DNA of 64,000 bases from Rhizobium sp. NXC24 (lineage in GTDB: Bacteria; Pseudomonadota; Alphaproteobacteria; Rhizobiales; Rhizobiaceae), in NCBI RefSeq assembly GCF_002944315.1, contig NZ_CP024313.1, forward strand, positions 186,001-250,000, read 5' to 3'. Made by a program: the position numbers and the translations under genes. Below, in pieces: positions 47,663 through 56,863 of the stretch. The notes under the pieces are model-generated. The model did no database searches. It was not told where the DNA came from and worked only from the letters and a program-made list of their open reading frames with translations. Every line of letters begins with the position of its first letter. Within the stretch, counting starts at the first letter, position 1.

Positions 47663-48473
47663 GTACGTGGGGCAAAATCGGTGGCAGTGTTTCGGCAAGC
47701 GAGCATAGAAGTGTGCATAACCCAGCGTTTTGAGACTTGATTGATAGCCTGGGGATTCTCCTGGCGGGGCAAATCATGATTCGATTCTGTCATGACGAAA
47801 CGGCTCCCCTCTTCCGAGCATGCCGACACGCTGTCGCTGAATGCGTTGCGCAGTCTTGCGTCCGGTCTGTTGGAGCGGTCGCAGCAGGCGGAAGCCCGGC
47901 TCGCGAAGCTTGAGGCCGACAACATCCAGCTGCGCGAGGAAAACGCCGCCCTTCGGCTGGAGAATACCCGGCTGAAGGTCGAGAACCAGCTGCTGCGCGA
48001 CGAGATTGCGCGATTGAAGAACCTGCCGCCGCGGCCACCGTTTCGCTCATCCGGAATGGACAAGGCAACGGACGCTGCACTCGGCAATAAGCCGACGAAT
48101 AAGAAGAAGCCACGCGGCGCAAAGTTGGATGTGAAACGGGTGAGCCGGCAGGAGATCCTGCGCATCAATGCCCCGGCTGGCTCACGCTTCAAGGGGTACA
48201 AAAGCGTCTATGTTCGCGATCTGGTGCTCAAGGCGGAGCTCGTGCATTACCGTCGCGAATGCTGGGTGACGCCGGATGGAAAGACGGTACTGGCAGCCTT
48301 GCCGGCAGGGATCACTCGGTGATCGGCTTGGTATCGGCAACGTCGACCAACCGGTTCCGCCCCTGTCGGCGATCATTCTCGCTCGGTCTTGAGCACTTGG
48401 GGCCGCTTCGGCTCGGCTGCGCCACCACCGTTGCCCAATGAACCGGCACCGCCACCAAATCTGCCCCACGTAC
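47663..48473 (+). mobile_element. 811-bp internally deleted insertion sequence inside tnpC
   Basis: Ends carry inverted repeats: GTACGTGGGGCA at 47663-47674 and its complement TGCCCCACGTAC at 48462-48473; similarity continues inward (GGTGGC). Flanks GATGTGGAC (47654-47662) and GATCTGGAC (48474-48482) look like an 8-9 bp target duplication with one change. Inside is only the N-terminal part of a transposase. Confidence 0.65.
47792..48322 (+). pseudogene. N-terminal part of a transposase carried by the 811-bp element
   Basis: 176 codons: a leucine-zipper-like coiled coil (LEADNIQLREENAALRLENT, KVENQLLRDEIARLKNLPP) followed by FKGYKSVYVRDLVLKAEL and WVTPDGKTVLAALPAGI, an N-terminal module seen in IS66-like transposases. 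The catalytic DDE part is absent, so the element cannot move by itself. Confidence 0.6.
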
Positions 48474-49028
48474 GATCTGGACGTATGTCCGTGATCAACG
48501 TCCCTGGGCGGGCGCGGCTCCGCCAGGTGCGGTCTACTATTTTGCTCCGGACTGGAAGGAAGACCACGTCCACCATCATTTGCGACAAACAAGCGGCATA
48601 CTTCAGGCGGACGGCTACAAAGGGTACGGCAAGCTCTATGAACCTGGCGCGGATGGAAGATCTCGCTTCCGAGAGGCATCCTGCTGGGCGCATTGGCGAC
48701 GTGACTTCCACGATATCTGGACCTCAAACAAATCCGAGATCGCGCGCGGGGCTCTCAATCGTATCGGCGCGCTTTACGACATCGAACGCGACATTGCGGG
48801 CCAGCCTGCCGACGTCCGCCTTGCCGCGCGTCAAAAGCAAAGCAAGCCAAAGGTCGAAGCATTCCGCATCTGGGCAGAGGCTCAACTGACTCGCATTCCT
48901 GGCAAGGGCGATCGGCGGCAGCCTTCCGGTACGGTTTGAGCAAATGGTCCTCGTTCTGCCTGTTCCTGCAAGACGGTCGTGTCGCCATCGACAACAATGC
49001 CGCTGAGCGAGCACTGCGTCCGATAGGC
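48474..49028 (+). pseudogene. IS66 TnpC transposase, middle part
   Basis: Resumes after the small insertion with IWTYVRDQRPWAG, GAVYYFAPDWKEDHV, ILQADGYKGYGKLYEPG and CWAHWRRDFHDIW, then, after one frameshift near 48938, WSSFCLFLQDGRVAIDNNAA ERALRPIG. This is the IS66 DDE core up to the point where the recombinase cassette begins. Confidence 0.75.
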
Positions 49029-49055
49029 GGACCTGAGTCATTGTGCACTCCTTCT

Positions 49056-51125
49056 CTAAGTGTCTGTAAACATTGGAAGCGTATCCGGGTCAGCAACGCG
49101 ACACGGGCGTCCTTTTCGGGCTATCGCAGCTTGGACCGTCGCAGAAGCCAGGTCGCTGGCCCGGATTTGATACGGCGCGCCGGGAACCACCTGCTCGGCA
49201 GACAACACGTTCGTCTTGATAAGGTGGCGTATTCTGTGGTTCGTCACGCCCAAAATCGCCGCCGCCTCTGTCATAGTAAGCCATTCGCCCTCTTTATCGG
49301 CTGATTTGTACGCGTGAATGGCCCGGACCCGCCTTACGGAAGCGACACGGTGTGCGGTCCAGGTTTTTCCTTGACCCGTGGGCATACCCATTCGATTGAG
49401 CGACGCGGCGGTATGTTCATCGGACCAGCGTCCTGCCATGCTCCGCATCACTGCCAAAGCATCTTCCGTTGTGGCGCAACCGTGTTCACCGCTCTGAGGC
49501 TTGCGCACTCTCAGTTCCGAGTGCTGACCGCCTTTCCAGTGGATGGTCAGCACAACATCGCGCACTTCATCGTCAACATCGACAACAATGTCGGCGATCA
49601 ATGTACGCAGCAGTTGCTGGCGCACGCGCATGGTGACATCCGGCGACTCCCAGGCCGCCTGCAGATTGTCGGCGAGGTTTGCGAAAGTGCCTGTGTCAAC
49701 TTCAATGGTTGAAGGACTATCTGCAGGCTTGCACACTTCCAGATCACGGACGTGGCGTAGCGCCGTTTCCCAATTCTTCTCTAGCTGTGCAGTAATCAGG
49801 CGGTTGTCTGGATCGCAGGCCGCATAGCGGCGCTCGGCGAGGCTTGCCTCGTAGCGGGCCTGCCGCAGTTCCAGATCGTGAATGTGGTGCTGTTCTTCCT
49901 GTCGCTCTCGGTGCATCCGCTCTGCTTCAAAAGTCGCCTCGATCGCTAATGGTTCTACCGCGCGCAACAACTCGCGCGCAACCGCCGCATCGACCTTCGG
50001 GCCGCCGAACGTCATGCAACGGGGCAAGCCCATCATCAGGTTCTGTTTATAGCAGCGATAGACATGATTCTGTGGATTTCGCGTATAGGCAACGCTCAGT
50101 CGCCGTCCACACCGTCCGCAAGTCAGGAGACCCGACAACAAGGCTTTGCCGCCGCGGCCCGATTTAGTCCCGCCCGAGCGGCCATAATTGTTGAGCGCCA
50201 ATTGCTGTTGGTTGCGCTCGTACTCGTCCCAGCTGATGTAACCTTCGTGATGGTCCGGGATCATCACTTCCCAGGTGCCGGCCGGCTTGCCGTGTCCGTA
50301 GCTGCGCCGCGCCCTCCCATCGACGATGGCTGTCCGCTTCTCGCTCTTTCCATAGACGTAGACGCCGGCATAGAAGGGGTTCTTCAGGATGCCGATGACA
50401 TTGCGGTAACGGACTGGCGTCCAGACAAAGCTGGTCATGCGACCTTCGTCCGACGGCCGCGGGAAGTGGATATTGTCCCGTGTCATCGACAATAGCACCT
50501 GGCGTGCGCTTCCAAGCTCACGGAAGCGTGCGAAGATGGACCGGATCACGTCCTGCAGCCGCAAATCCGGATCAAGCCCGAGCCCTGCCTCTCGATGCCA
50601 AATGTACCCAAACGGAACGGAAAGTCGCAGTTCGCCACGGCGCGCCTTCGATCTGGCGGCATCAAGCATCCGGGCTCTCAGCACGCCCAGTTCGAACTCG
50701 CCGATACTGCCCTTCATTCCCAGCAGCAGCCGATCGTTGGGGCGACACGGATTGTAGACGCCGTCATGGTCAATGACGCGGGCTTCGACCAGGCCGCATA
50801 GTTCGAGCAGGTGATGCCAGTCCCGACCGTTGCGCGCAAGCCGTGAAGCATCGAAGCATAATACGGCACCAACTTGGCCAGCGCATAAAAGGGCGACAAG
50901 ACGGTCGAAACCAGGGCGCGCGACAGTCCCGCTGGCAGAGCGCCCGAGGTCGTCGTCGATGGTCTCGATGTTACTGAAGCCGTGTTGTCGCGCAACGTCA
51001 ACAAGATCATACTGCCGTCGCTGGCTTTCCAGATTTGTCATGACCTGCGATTGCGAGGATTGCCGCACGTAGACTATGGCTTTGCGCGCGAGCAGCGCTG
51101 TCGGAATCAAATCAGTGCTGCTCAT
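49056..51125 (-). CDS. large serine recombinase
   Basis: 689 residues. N-terminal resolvase domain with the nucleophile in AIVYVRQSSQSQ and FDASRLARNGRDWHHLLELC, a recombinase domain (FGYIWHREAGLGLDPDLRL, ILKNPFYAGVYVYGK), a zinc ribbon (LLTCGRCGRRLSVAY...YRCYKQ), coiled coil, and an unusual C-terminus with a MerR-like helix-turn-helix (LTMTEAAAILGVTNHRIRHL). Intact, so possibly active. Its start overlaps the preceding small ORF. Confidence 0.92.
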   Translation of the reverse strand: MSSTDLIPTALLARKAIVYVRQSSQSQVMTNLESQRRQYDLVDVARQHGFSNIETIDDDLGRSASGTVARPGFDRLVALLCAGQVGAVLCFDASRLARNGRDWHHLLELCGLVEARVIDHDGVYNPCRPNDRLLLGMKGSIGEFELGVLRARMLDAARSKARRGELRLSVPFGYIWHREAGLGLDPDLRLQDVIRSIFARFRELGSARQVLLSMTRDNIHFPRPSDEGRMTSFVWTPVRYRNVIGILKNPFYAGVYVYGKSEKRTAIVDGRARRSYGHGKPAGTWEVMIPDHHEGYISWDEYERNQQQLALNNYGRSGGTKSGRGGKALLSGLLTCGRCGRRLSVAYTRNPQNHVYRCYKQNLMMGLPRCMTFGGPKVDAAVARELLRAVEPLAIEATFEAERMHRERQEEQHHIHDLELRQARYEASLAERRYAACDPDNRLITAQLEKNWETALRHVRDLEVCKPADSPSTIEVDTGTFANLADNLQAAWESPDVTMRVRQQLLRTLIADIVVDVDDEVRDVVLTIHWKGGQHSELRVRKPQSGEHGCATTEDALAVMRSMAGRWSDEHTAASLNRMGMPTGQGKTWTAHRVASVRRVRAIHAYKSADKEGEWLTMTEAAAILGVTNHRIRHLIKTNVLSAEQVVPGAPYQIRASDLASATVQAAIARKGRPCRVADPDTLPMFTDT

Positions 51126-51321
51126 CGATGAGCTCCTCGACGACGAGGCCTGCGGCCTGCATCAGCAGGCAAGCCAGCGTTGAAATCGCCTTCTTGCGAT
51201 CCTTGTCGCTCAGTCCGTCGAGCATCCGGAATTTGAATATCAGGTCGAGCTGCCGGCCCGACGCCGGCACCAGCGTATTGCGGGATCTCATCATGGTCCT
51301 CCTGAGTGATTCTACGTCCAC
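51112..51321 (-). CDS. small helical protein of the recombinase cassette
   Basis: 69 residues ([20 protein letters not shown] ... [18 protein letters not shown]) with no known domain. It overlaps the recombinase start by 14 bp, so it is translationally coupled and may be a recombination accessory factor. Confidence 0.6.
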   Translation of the reverse strand: MDVESLRRTMMRSRNTLVPASGRQLDLIFKFRMLDGLSDKDRKKAISTLACLLMQAAGLVVEELIDEQH

Positions 51322-51590
51322 TTCGGAAGGGTGCCGCTTTGGTGCCGCCGGAGACCAGCCTGTTCAGTTCGCTCAGCGTCGCAAGATCGACGCGTGGCGT
51401 TCCCATGGTCATGCCGCGGCAGACCACGGGATCGATCATCCACCCTGGGATCGCGATGACGACACCTGCCGGCCCCAGAACCTTCAAAAACCGCCCTGTC
51501 GCTCGTTCTTCAACACGGCGAATGGAAACCCGCTGGCCAAAATAAGGATGCCAGCGATAAAGAACCTCAACTTCATCGCCGACATGGGCA
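51122..51590 (-). CDS. DUF5372-like protein of the recombinase cassette, start unclear
   Basis: The frame reads [49 protein letters not shown] and [14 protein letters not shown]. The HPYFGQ start resembles the HPFHPLF start of the DUF5372 protein in the second cassette. No ATG/GTG/TTG is found before the conserved part, and the 3' end overlaps the small ORF out of frame, so limits are approximate. Confidence 0.45.
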
Positions 51591-51600
51591 GAATCAACGG

Positions 51601-51831
51601 GGCATTGGAGTTGGAAGACGCAATTGGCTCTTCGCAGGAGCCGACACGGGGGCAGAAACCCTGGCTCGTGCCATGATGATCATCGAGACGGCCAAAATGA
51701 ATGGCGTCGATCCGCAGGCCTATCTGGCTGACGTGCTCGACCGCATTCACGATCATAAGATCAATCGTCTCGACGAACTGCTCCCATGGAATTCGGCGCC
51801 TGTTGCCGTGACTTGCGCTGAGGCCGCCTGA
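51601..51831 (+). pseudogene. IS66 TnpC transposase, 3' part
   Basis: After the cassette the frame gives [40 protein letters not shown] and [11 protein letters not shown], the conserved IS66 C-terminal domain, then stops at 51831. Confidence 0.8.
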
Positions 51832-52172
51832 TGGCCACCATCACCCACGTCTTCACCCTCAGCCATGTCGCCGAAATGCTCGGCGAAGACCTGGAACTCC
51901 TGGAAGCGATCGTCAGCAATTCCGACAATCTGACCTATGGGAGTATCATCAGCGTTATACACGGTGACGATGATTCAATCACCGCTCTGACCGATGACGG
52001 CATCGACGAGCTGACGCAGATGCTTTCCGCTGCTCGCCGTTCGCCCGAAGCCTGGAATGACTTCCTCGACGACTTCGACTTCCTCTCAGATCCAGATGCC
52101 ATAGCCCGCATCAAAGCGAAATCTCTGCGGCAACAATCGGCCGCTTACGGTCGAGATCAGCGGAGTGCATGA
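51831..52172 (+). CDS. IS66-associated passenger protein, function unknown
   Basis: 113 residues starting in the tnpC stop (TGATGG). Acidic helical protein (MATITHVFTLSHVAEMLGED, DDSITALTDDGIDELTQML) of a type found at the 3' end of some rhizobial IS66 elements. Role unknown. The following 220 bp to 52392 hold only the end of the element. Confidence 0.65.
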   Translation: MATITHVFTLSHVAEMLGEDLELLEAIVSNSDNLTYGSIISVIHGDDDSITALTDDGIDELTQMLSAARRSPEAWNDFLDDFDFLSDPDAIARIKAKSLRQQSAAYGRDQRSA

Positions 52173-52392
52173 GGTTGAGGCCCGCGATGCAAATGGCAAG
52201 CCAGAGAAGGTTGCCGTCGAAATCCGATATAGGTAGCGGCTCTCGCCTTGTTGAAGTGTTGAAGAGCTTACCGGAGCGAAGCATCGCGTGCATGGACGAC
52301 GAGAGAAGGCGCGGATCATTGCTGAGCTACCACGGCGGTGCCTCGTGAGCGCTGTCGCGCGACGGCACCGTTTATCGCCAGGTCATCCCTGG

Positions 52393-53634
52393 CTACTTCC
52401 GTTCGTCTGATGTTATACCCGATGTAATCGACCAACCGATTAGATCGACGGCGCGCTGAAGTATGGCATCGGTCCGAGTGTGGGTGGGCGAAGCCGCAAT
52501 GACGTGTCCGATCGAGTCTAGGTAATCACCTCTCCTAACGATAGGAGTATTGGCTTTGACATAGAATTTGACCTCGGAGATGCCCGGCACAGCAGCAGCC
52601 TGACTGCCGCCATCGATCCAATCTAGAATCCCATCGCGATCAGGAACCAGGTTCTGCACTGCAGCAGTGTGCAAATACCGTGGGCGCAAATCACATTCTG
52701 TCCCGATCATAAGCTTGATGTGCTCGGTGATGAGATCGACACCATAAGCCAAGTGAATTAATCGCGGAGTGGTCCAACCTGGCAGGCGCGGATTGACCTC
52801 AATAACGACTGGACCACGCTTGGTCCATCGGAATTCGATGTTCGCTGGGCCCCAGTAAAGGCTGAGAGTTCGCAAACAGCTTAGTGAAAGTTCGGCGAGA
52901 CGTTCATACTCGTCATCGCTTAGCGGCGCCGGGAAGATGCACTTACTGACCACGAAATTCGGCAGACTCATGAAATTAGCTGTGCCAATCGCAACGACCT
53001 TATTACCCATTGTATCGGCACTGTAGTATGGGCCTTGTGCGAATTCTTCGACCAGTATCCTCGGAGCCGACGTCCAACTGTGCCCCCCACCCAGCAGATA
53101 AGCCGTGTGTTCGGCCAACTCATCGAGATTGCGGCACAGACGGACACCGCTGCTGCCGCTGCCTACGGCTGGTTTGATAATCACCGGCAGGCCAATTTCA
53201 GCGGCAGCGATTTCTACGTCCGCAACCTCTGTTGCCAAGCGATAAGCAGGTACTGGAATGCCAGCATTCGCCAGGATATGACGTTGCGTGAATTTGTCAC
53301 AGCAGGCTTCAATCGATGAGGGGCTCGGTCCCGGTAGATCGAAGTGCCGGCAGAGATTGGCAACTGTTACGTACAGCGACTCTTCGAGGCCGGTAAAACC
53401 GGTAATGCCAACTATGTCATGCGTTGTTTTTCGCCGGGTACATTCACGGATCAATGCATCAAGATTACCTGTGTCGACACGAACAGCGTCAATGCTTTCC
53501 GCCATAAGATAGTCGTACTGAGCAGGATCAGCCGACAAGGTAATGGGGTGAAGACCGAGATGATGGGCCGCTTGGATGTACAGCGGACCATTAGCCCTAT
53601 GACCTTCAACCAGGATGAGTGCTCTTGTTGCCAT
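52393..53634 (-). CDS. ATP-grasp ligase, paralogue 1
   Basis: 413 residues from ATG 53634. ATP-grasp carboxylate-amine ligase: N-terminal ALILVEGHRANGPLYIQAAH, lysine-bearing LPVIIKPAVGSGSSGVRL, ILVEEFAQGPYYSADTMG, and the metal-binding FRWTKRGPVVIEVNPRLPGW. Relatives join amino acids or activate carboxylates through acyl phosphates. Strongly similar along its length to the gene at 54706-55980, including the C-terminal HVIAASP...AILQRAVDLIGWSI. Last gene of a leftward ATP-grasp/kinase/ATP-grasp operon. Related proteins occur on other rhizobial symbiotic plasmids (from memory, y4rH-like). Confidence 0.85.
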   Translation of the reverse strand: MATRALILVEGHRANGPLYIQAAHHLGLHPITLSADPAQYDYLMAESIDAVRVDTGNLDALIRECTRRKTTHDIVGITGFTGLEESLYVTVANLCRHFDLPGPSPSSIEACCDKFTQRHILANAGIPVPAYRLATEVADVEIAAAEIGLPVIIKPAVGSGSSGVRLCRNLDELAEHTAYLLGGGHSWTSAPRILVEEFAQGPYYSADTMGNKVVAIGTANFMSLPNFVVSKCIFPAPLSDDEYERLAELSLSCLRTLSLYWGPANIEFRWTKRGPVVIEVNPRLPGWTTPRLIHLAYGVDLITEHIKLMIGTECDLRPRYLHTAAVQNLVPDRDGILDWIDGGSQAAAVPGISEVKFYVKANTPIVRRGDYLDSIGHVIAASPTHTRTDAILQRAVDLIGWSITSGITSDERK

Positions 53635-53699
53635 TGACATTGACCCTGACGTTATGTGGACCCTGACGTCATGTCTCGCGCGGCGAGGAGAAACATCTG

Positions 53700-54548
53700 T
53701 TAAGGCTCTGGGAGATTGTTCGCACACATGTTGCGGTTGGTCCGGTCTCTTGCGAACGGAACAAACCATGTTGATGGCCCACCATTCTCGACGGCGGCAA
53801 GTGGGTAAGAGTTGCTTCCCTTCGCAATGATCATGTCGCACCCAGCCTCCATGGCAATCTTTGCTGCCATCAACTTTGTCAGCATTCCACCTGAACTATT
53901 GCGAGAGGTGGTATGACCCGCCATGGCCTCTATCTCGGGGGTGATGCATCGCACTTTGGTGATCAGATGGGCCAACGGGTTGTCGTGCGGGTCTTCCGTG
54001 AAGAGCCCATCCACGTTGGAAAGCAGAATGAGAATGTCTGCCTGCACCAGCTGTGCGACTCCTGCGGCTAGCCGATCATTATCGCCAACACGGGTCCAGG
54101 CCGTCGCGACGGGGTCGTTCTCGTTGACAATGGGTACAGCTCCAACTTTGAGGAGTTTCTGGACAGCGGACCGCACGTTGAGGGCGCGATGCGGATTGCT
54201 TAAATCTTCGTCTGTCAATAGCAATTGCCCTAGGCCATACCCATGATGTTTCAAGCTCTGTTCAAACGCAAGCATGAGGCGAACCTGACCGATCGCTGCC
54301 GCCGCTTGTCTCTCCTCATTTCGCAGAGGACTGTCCACTTGTTTGAAGTGACGTGATCCAATCGCGACAGCACCGGAGGTGACGATGATCACCTGCTGCC
54401 CACGTGCGAAAAATCGGACGACATCTTCAATCATCGTTTCAAGCCAGGGGCCGCGAATGTCGCCCGTCTCTCCATCAGCAATTAGTGCAGAGCCAATCTT
54501 CACGATTAGCCGGCGAGCCGACAGCACCACGCTCGCTATTGCTGTCAT
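53700..54548 (-). CDS. glutamate 5-kinase-like protein without PUA domain
   Basis: 282 residues from ATG 54548 (AAGGAGG upstream). Amino-acid-kinase fold of ProB: RRLIVKIGSALIADG, IIVTSGAVAIGSRH, QLLLTDEDLSNPHRALN, PIVNENDPVATAWTRVGDND and ILLSNVDGLFTEDP. The C-terminal PUA domain of typical ProB is missing. No ProA partner follows, and the gene lies between two ATP-grasp ligases, so a gamma-glutamyl phosphate or a related acyl phosphate might be used for amide synthesis rather than proline. That role is inference. Confidence 0.82.
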   Translation of the reverse strand: MTAIASVVLSARRLIVKIGSALIADGETGDIRGPWLETMIEDVVRFFARGQQVIIVTSGAVAIGSRHFKQVDSPLRNEERQAAAAIGQVRLMLAFEQSLKHHGYGLGQLLLTDEDLSNPHRALNVRSAVQKLLKVGAVPIVNENDPVATAWTRVGDNDRLAAGVAQLVQADILILLSNVDGLFTEDPHDNPLAHLITKVRCITPEIEAMAGHTTSRNSSGGMLTKLMAAKIAMEAGCDMIIAKGSNSYPLAAVENGGPSTWFVPFARDRTNRNMCANNLPEP

Positions 54549-54705
54549 TGAGTGTTCCTCCTTTAGAAAAAACGTACGCCTATCCAATCTTTTCTTGACT
54601 CAACTATCTGCCCACTTGCGATCACAGAAACCAAAACTGCCAACATCGTCGACCAGTGCCTCTTTTGCGCTACTGCTGGCACTAATGGTGGCCGACGATC
54701 GTCCC

Positions 54706-55980
54706 TTATCTAGAACTACTGGGTGCTGGTGGGGGCAAAAGCGTAGCTCGTTCGTTCCGACCACGAAATGGTATGATCGACCAATCGATCAAATCGACTG
54801 AATGTTGAAGTATTGCCTTGGTTTCAGCAAAGCTCGGTGAAGCGGCGATCACATAGCCGATGCGGTCTCGGTAGTCGCCTTTCCTAACTATCGGCATCTT
54901 GGGTTCAGCAAACAATTTAACTTCGACCACACCCGGCACGGCCGCCGCCCGACTATCGCCACTAATCCAATCGAGGATGCCGTCGCGATCAGGAAGAAGG
55001 TATCGTACAGCCGCAGTCTGCAAATACTTTCTTCGCAAGTCCCATTTCGCGCCAACGGCAAGTTTGATGTGCTCAGTAACTAGATCGACTCCGTAAGCCA
55101 GCTGGATCCGCCGAGGCGAGGTTCCGCCCGCGATGCGCGGATTAACCTCGATAACGACTGGACCACGCGTCGTCCACCGCAATTCAATATTCGTGGGGCC
55201 CCAGCCTAGGCTGAGAGCCTGCAAGCAGCTCAGCGACAAACTTTTGATTCGCTCTTGCTCGTCATCAGTCAGCAACGCGGGAAAGATGCTTTCCCGAAAT
55301 AGAAAATACGGAAGGCAATCGAAATCGGCGGTACTAATTCCAATGACTTCATTACCCATCGTGTCCGCTTCATAGAATGGGCCTTGAACGAATTCCTCTA
55401 CTAATATCCTCGGAGAAGACCGCCATATGTGCCCCCCGTCCAACAAATGCGTTGCATGTTCGGCCAATTCGTCGGCGTTGCGGCACATTCGAACGCCGAT
55501 GCCGCCAATGCCGCCAACGGCTGGCTTGAGGACTACGGGAAGGCCAATTTCCGCGGCAGCGTTTTCGACCTCTGCCGCATTCGTTGCCAAACGATAAGCA
55601 GGTATCGGAACGCCGGCTTCGGCGAGGAGTTGACGTTGATTGAATTTGTCGCAGCATCGTTCAATTGAGTCAGAGTTTGGCCCGGCCAGATCGAAATGTT
55701 GGCATAGCTTGCCGACCATCGCATAGACCTTTTCCTCAGCGCTCGTGATGCCGCCAATTTCGAAGGTTTCACGCAATCGCGAGCATTCCTGGATCAGCGC
55801 ATGGAGATTGTTTGTATCGACCCTGGCTGCCTCCATGCCTTCCGCGGCAACATAGTCGTACTGAGTTGGATCCGCAGAGAGGGTAATTGGAACAAGCCCG
55901 AGGCATTGGGCCGCTTGGACGTATTGTAGACCAGTACCGTGTCCGTTACCTTCGATCAGAATGAGGGCTTTTCTTCTCAT
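54706..55980 (-). CDS. ATP-grasp ligase, paralogue 2
   Basis: 424 residues, first gene of the operon. Landmarks: ALILIEGNGHGTGLQYVQAA, LPVVLKPAVGGIGGIGVRM, ILVEEFVQGPFYEADTMG, LRWTTRGPVVIEVNPRIAGG, and C-terminal VIAASPSFAETKAILQHSVD. The glycine-rich loop and the E-x-N metal site are intact. It and paralogue 1 probably arose by duplication; having both suggests two successive ligations. No -24/-12 element or TGT-N10-ACA is visible upstream (55981-56216). Confidence 0.85.
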   Translation of the reverse strand: MRRKALILIEGNGHGTGLQYVQAAQCLGLVPITLSADPTQYDYVAAEGMEAARVDTNNLHALIQECSRLRETFEIGGITSAEEKVYAMVGKLCQHFDLAGPNSDSIERCCDKFNQRQLLAEAGVPIPAYRLATNAAEVENAAAEIGLPVVLKPAVGGIGGIGVRMCRNADELAEHATHLLDGGHIWRSSPRILVEEFVQGPFYEADTMGNEVIGISTADFDCLPYFLFRESIFPALLTDDEQERIKSLSLSCLQALSLGWGPTNIELRWTTRGPVVIEVNPRIAGGTSPRRIQLAYGVDLVTEHIKLAVGAKWDLRRKYLQTAAVRYLLPDRDGILDWISGDSRAAAVPGVVEVKLFAEPKMPIVRKGDYRDRIGYVIAASPSFAETKAILQHSVDLIDWSIIPFRGRNERATLLPPPAPSSSR

Positions 55981-56216
55981 TGACTATTGACCTTCCAATA
56001 GGAATGTGCGGCAGTCTGAGCATAAATGGGTATTGACGTTGCCAGCTGCGCCAAATCTCAGACTGACATGATCGTATCAGTGTGAGCGATTTGCGCTCGC
56101 AAAGATCTTGTAAATTTTGTTTAAAGAGTACGCATCCGAGTTGGGCCGCATTGTGCAGTGAGTGAGAGTGTGGATGCTCTGTCTATATAGACGGCAATAT
56201 AGACGGTGCTTCACAC

Positions 56217-56645
56217 ATGGACTTGACGAATGATCTCACCGGGCATTTCAGCCGGATGGAGATTGTCGATAGCGGGCGTCGTCGGCGTTTCACGGATGAA
56301 GCGAAGCTGGCGATCGTGGCTGAGAGTTATAACAGCCCGCGACAGGTGACGGCCACGGCGCAGCGTCATGGGATCACGCGCTGGCAGTTGAATGCCTGGC
56401 GCAGGGCCGCGCGGGAAGGACGGCTTGTCCCGCGCTCGGCGAACGGATTTGTTCCAGCGATCGTAGTTGCCGAGCCTGATGTTGCGAATACGCCACCTGC
56501 GGCGACTGTCGCTGTGCCGCCTTCTGTCACCGCGCCCGGTCGCATGGAGGTGGTGAGTGCGAACGGCCGGCGTGTGATCGTCGGTCGGGATGTCGACGTG
56601 GACGTCCTGCTGCGGCTCATTTGTGGTCTGGAGACGTTGCGATGA
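56217..56645 (+). CDS. tnpA: IS66 TnpA (orf1)
   Basis: 142 residues with FTDEAKLAIVAESYNSPRQV, ATAQRHGITRWQLNAWRRAA and a C-terminal VDVLLRLICGLETL, the IS66 orf1 pattern. Distinct in sequence from the first IS66 TnpA. Overlaps tnpB by 4 bp. Confidence 0.85.
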   Translation: MDLTNDLTGHFSRMEIVDSGRRRRFTDEAKLAIVAESYNSPRQVTATAQRHGITRWQLNAWRRAAREGRLVPRSANGFVPAIVVAEPDVANTPPAATVAVPPSVTAPGRMEVVSANGRRVIVGRDVDVDVLLRLICGLETLR

Positions 56646-56850
56646 ACCCGTTTTCGATGGGAACGGGGGTCAAGGTGTGGCTGGCGACGGGACATACAGA
56701 CATGCGGTGCGGCTTTCCTTCGCTGGCCCTTCGGGTGCAGGAGGTGTTGAAGCATGACCCTCTGGGCGGTCATCTGTTCTGCTTCAGGGGTCGACGAGGT
56801 GATCTGGTAAAACTAATTTGGCATGACGGCCAAGGCGCCTGCCTGTTCAC
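56642..56850 (+). pseudogene. tnpB: IS66 TnpB, 5' part
   Basis: VKVWLATGHTDMRCGFPSLA, FCFRGRRGDLVKLIWHDGQG and ACLFT, then the frame leaves the family exactly where the recombinase cassette begins. Confidence 0.8.
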
Positions 56851-56863
56851 GAACGATCGGCGT

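Larger units (their letters stand above)
49029..51603 (-). mobile_element. serine-recombinase cassette inserted in IS66 tnpC
   Basis: tnpC breaks after GATAGGC (49022-49028) and resumes at GGCATTGG (51601); only a GC/GGC overlap is shared, as expected for serine-recombinase crossover at a dinucleotide rather than a DDE target duplication. The cassette carries a DUF5372-like frame, a small ORF and the recombinase, all leftward. Confidence 0.6.
46034..52172 (+). mobile_element. IS66-family element disrupted by two later insertions
   Basis: Reading tnpA, tnpB, tnpC and a terminal passenger ORF in order gives one IS66-type element. Its tnpC is cut twice: by a small IR-flanked element (47663-48473) and by a serine-recombinase cassette (about 49029-51603). 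Removing both insertions restores tnpC continuity, apart from frameshifts. The exact outer inverted repeats were not determined. Confidence 0.7.

Noticed and set aside
46852..48201. 449-codon minus-strand frame across the first IS66 region
   Set aside because: It is the complement of tnpC and the 811-bp element and has no protein-family features.
56184..56207. Tandem ATATAGACGG repeat upstream of the second IS66
   Set aside because: Only two copies; probably part of the element end, not a separate repeat array.
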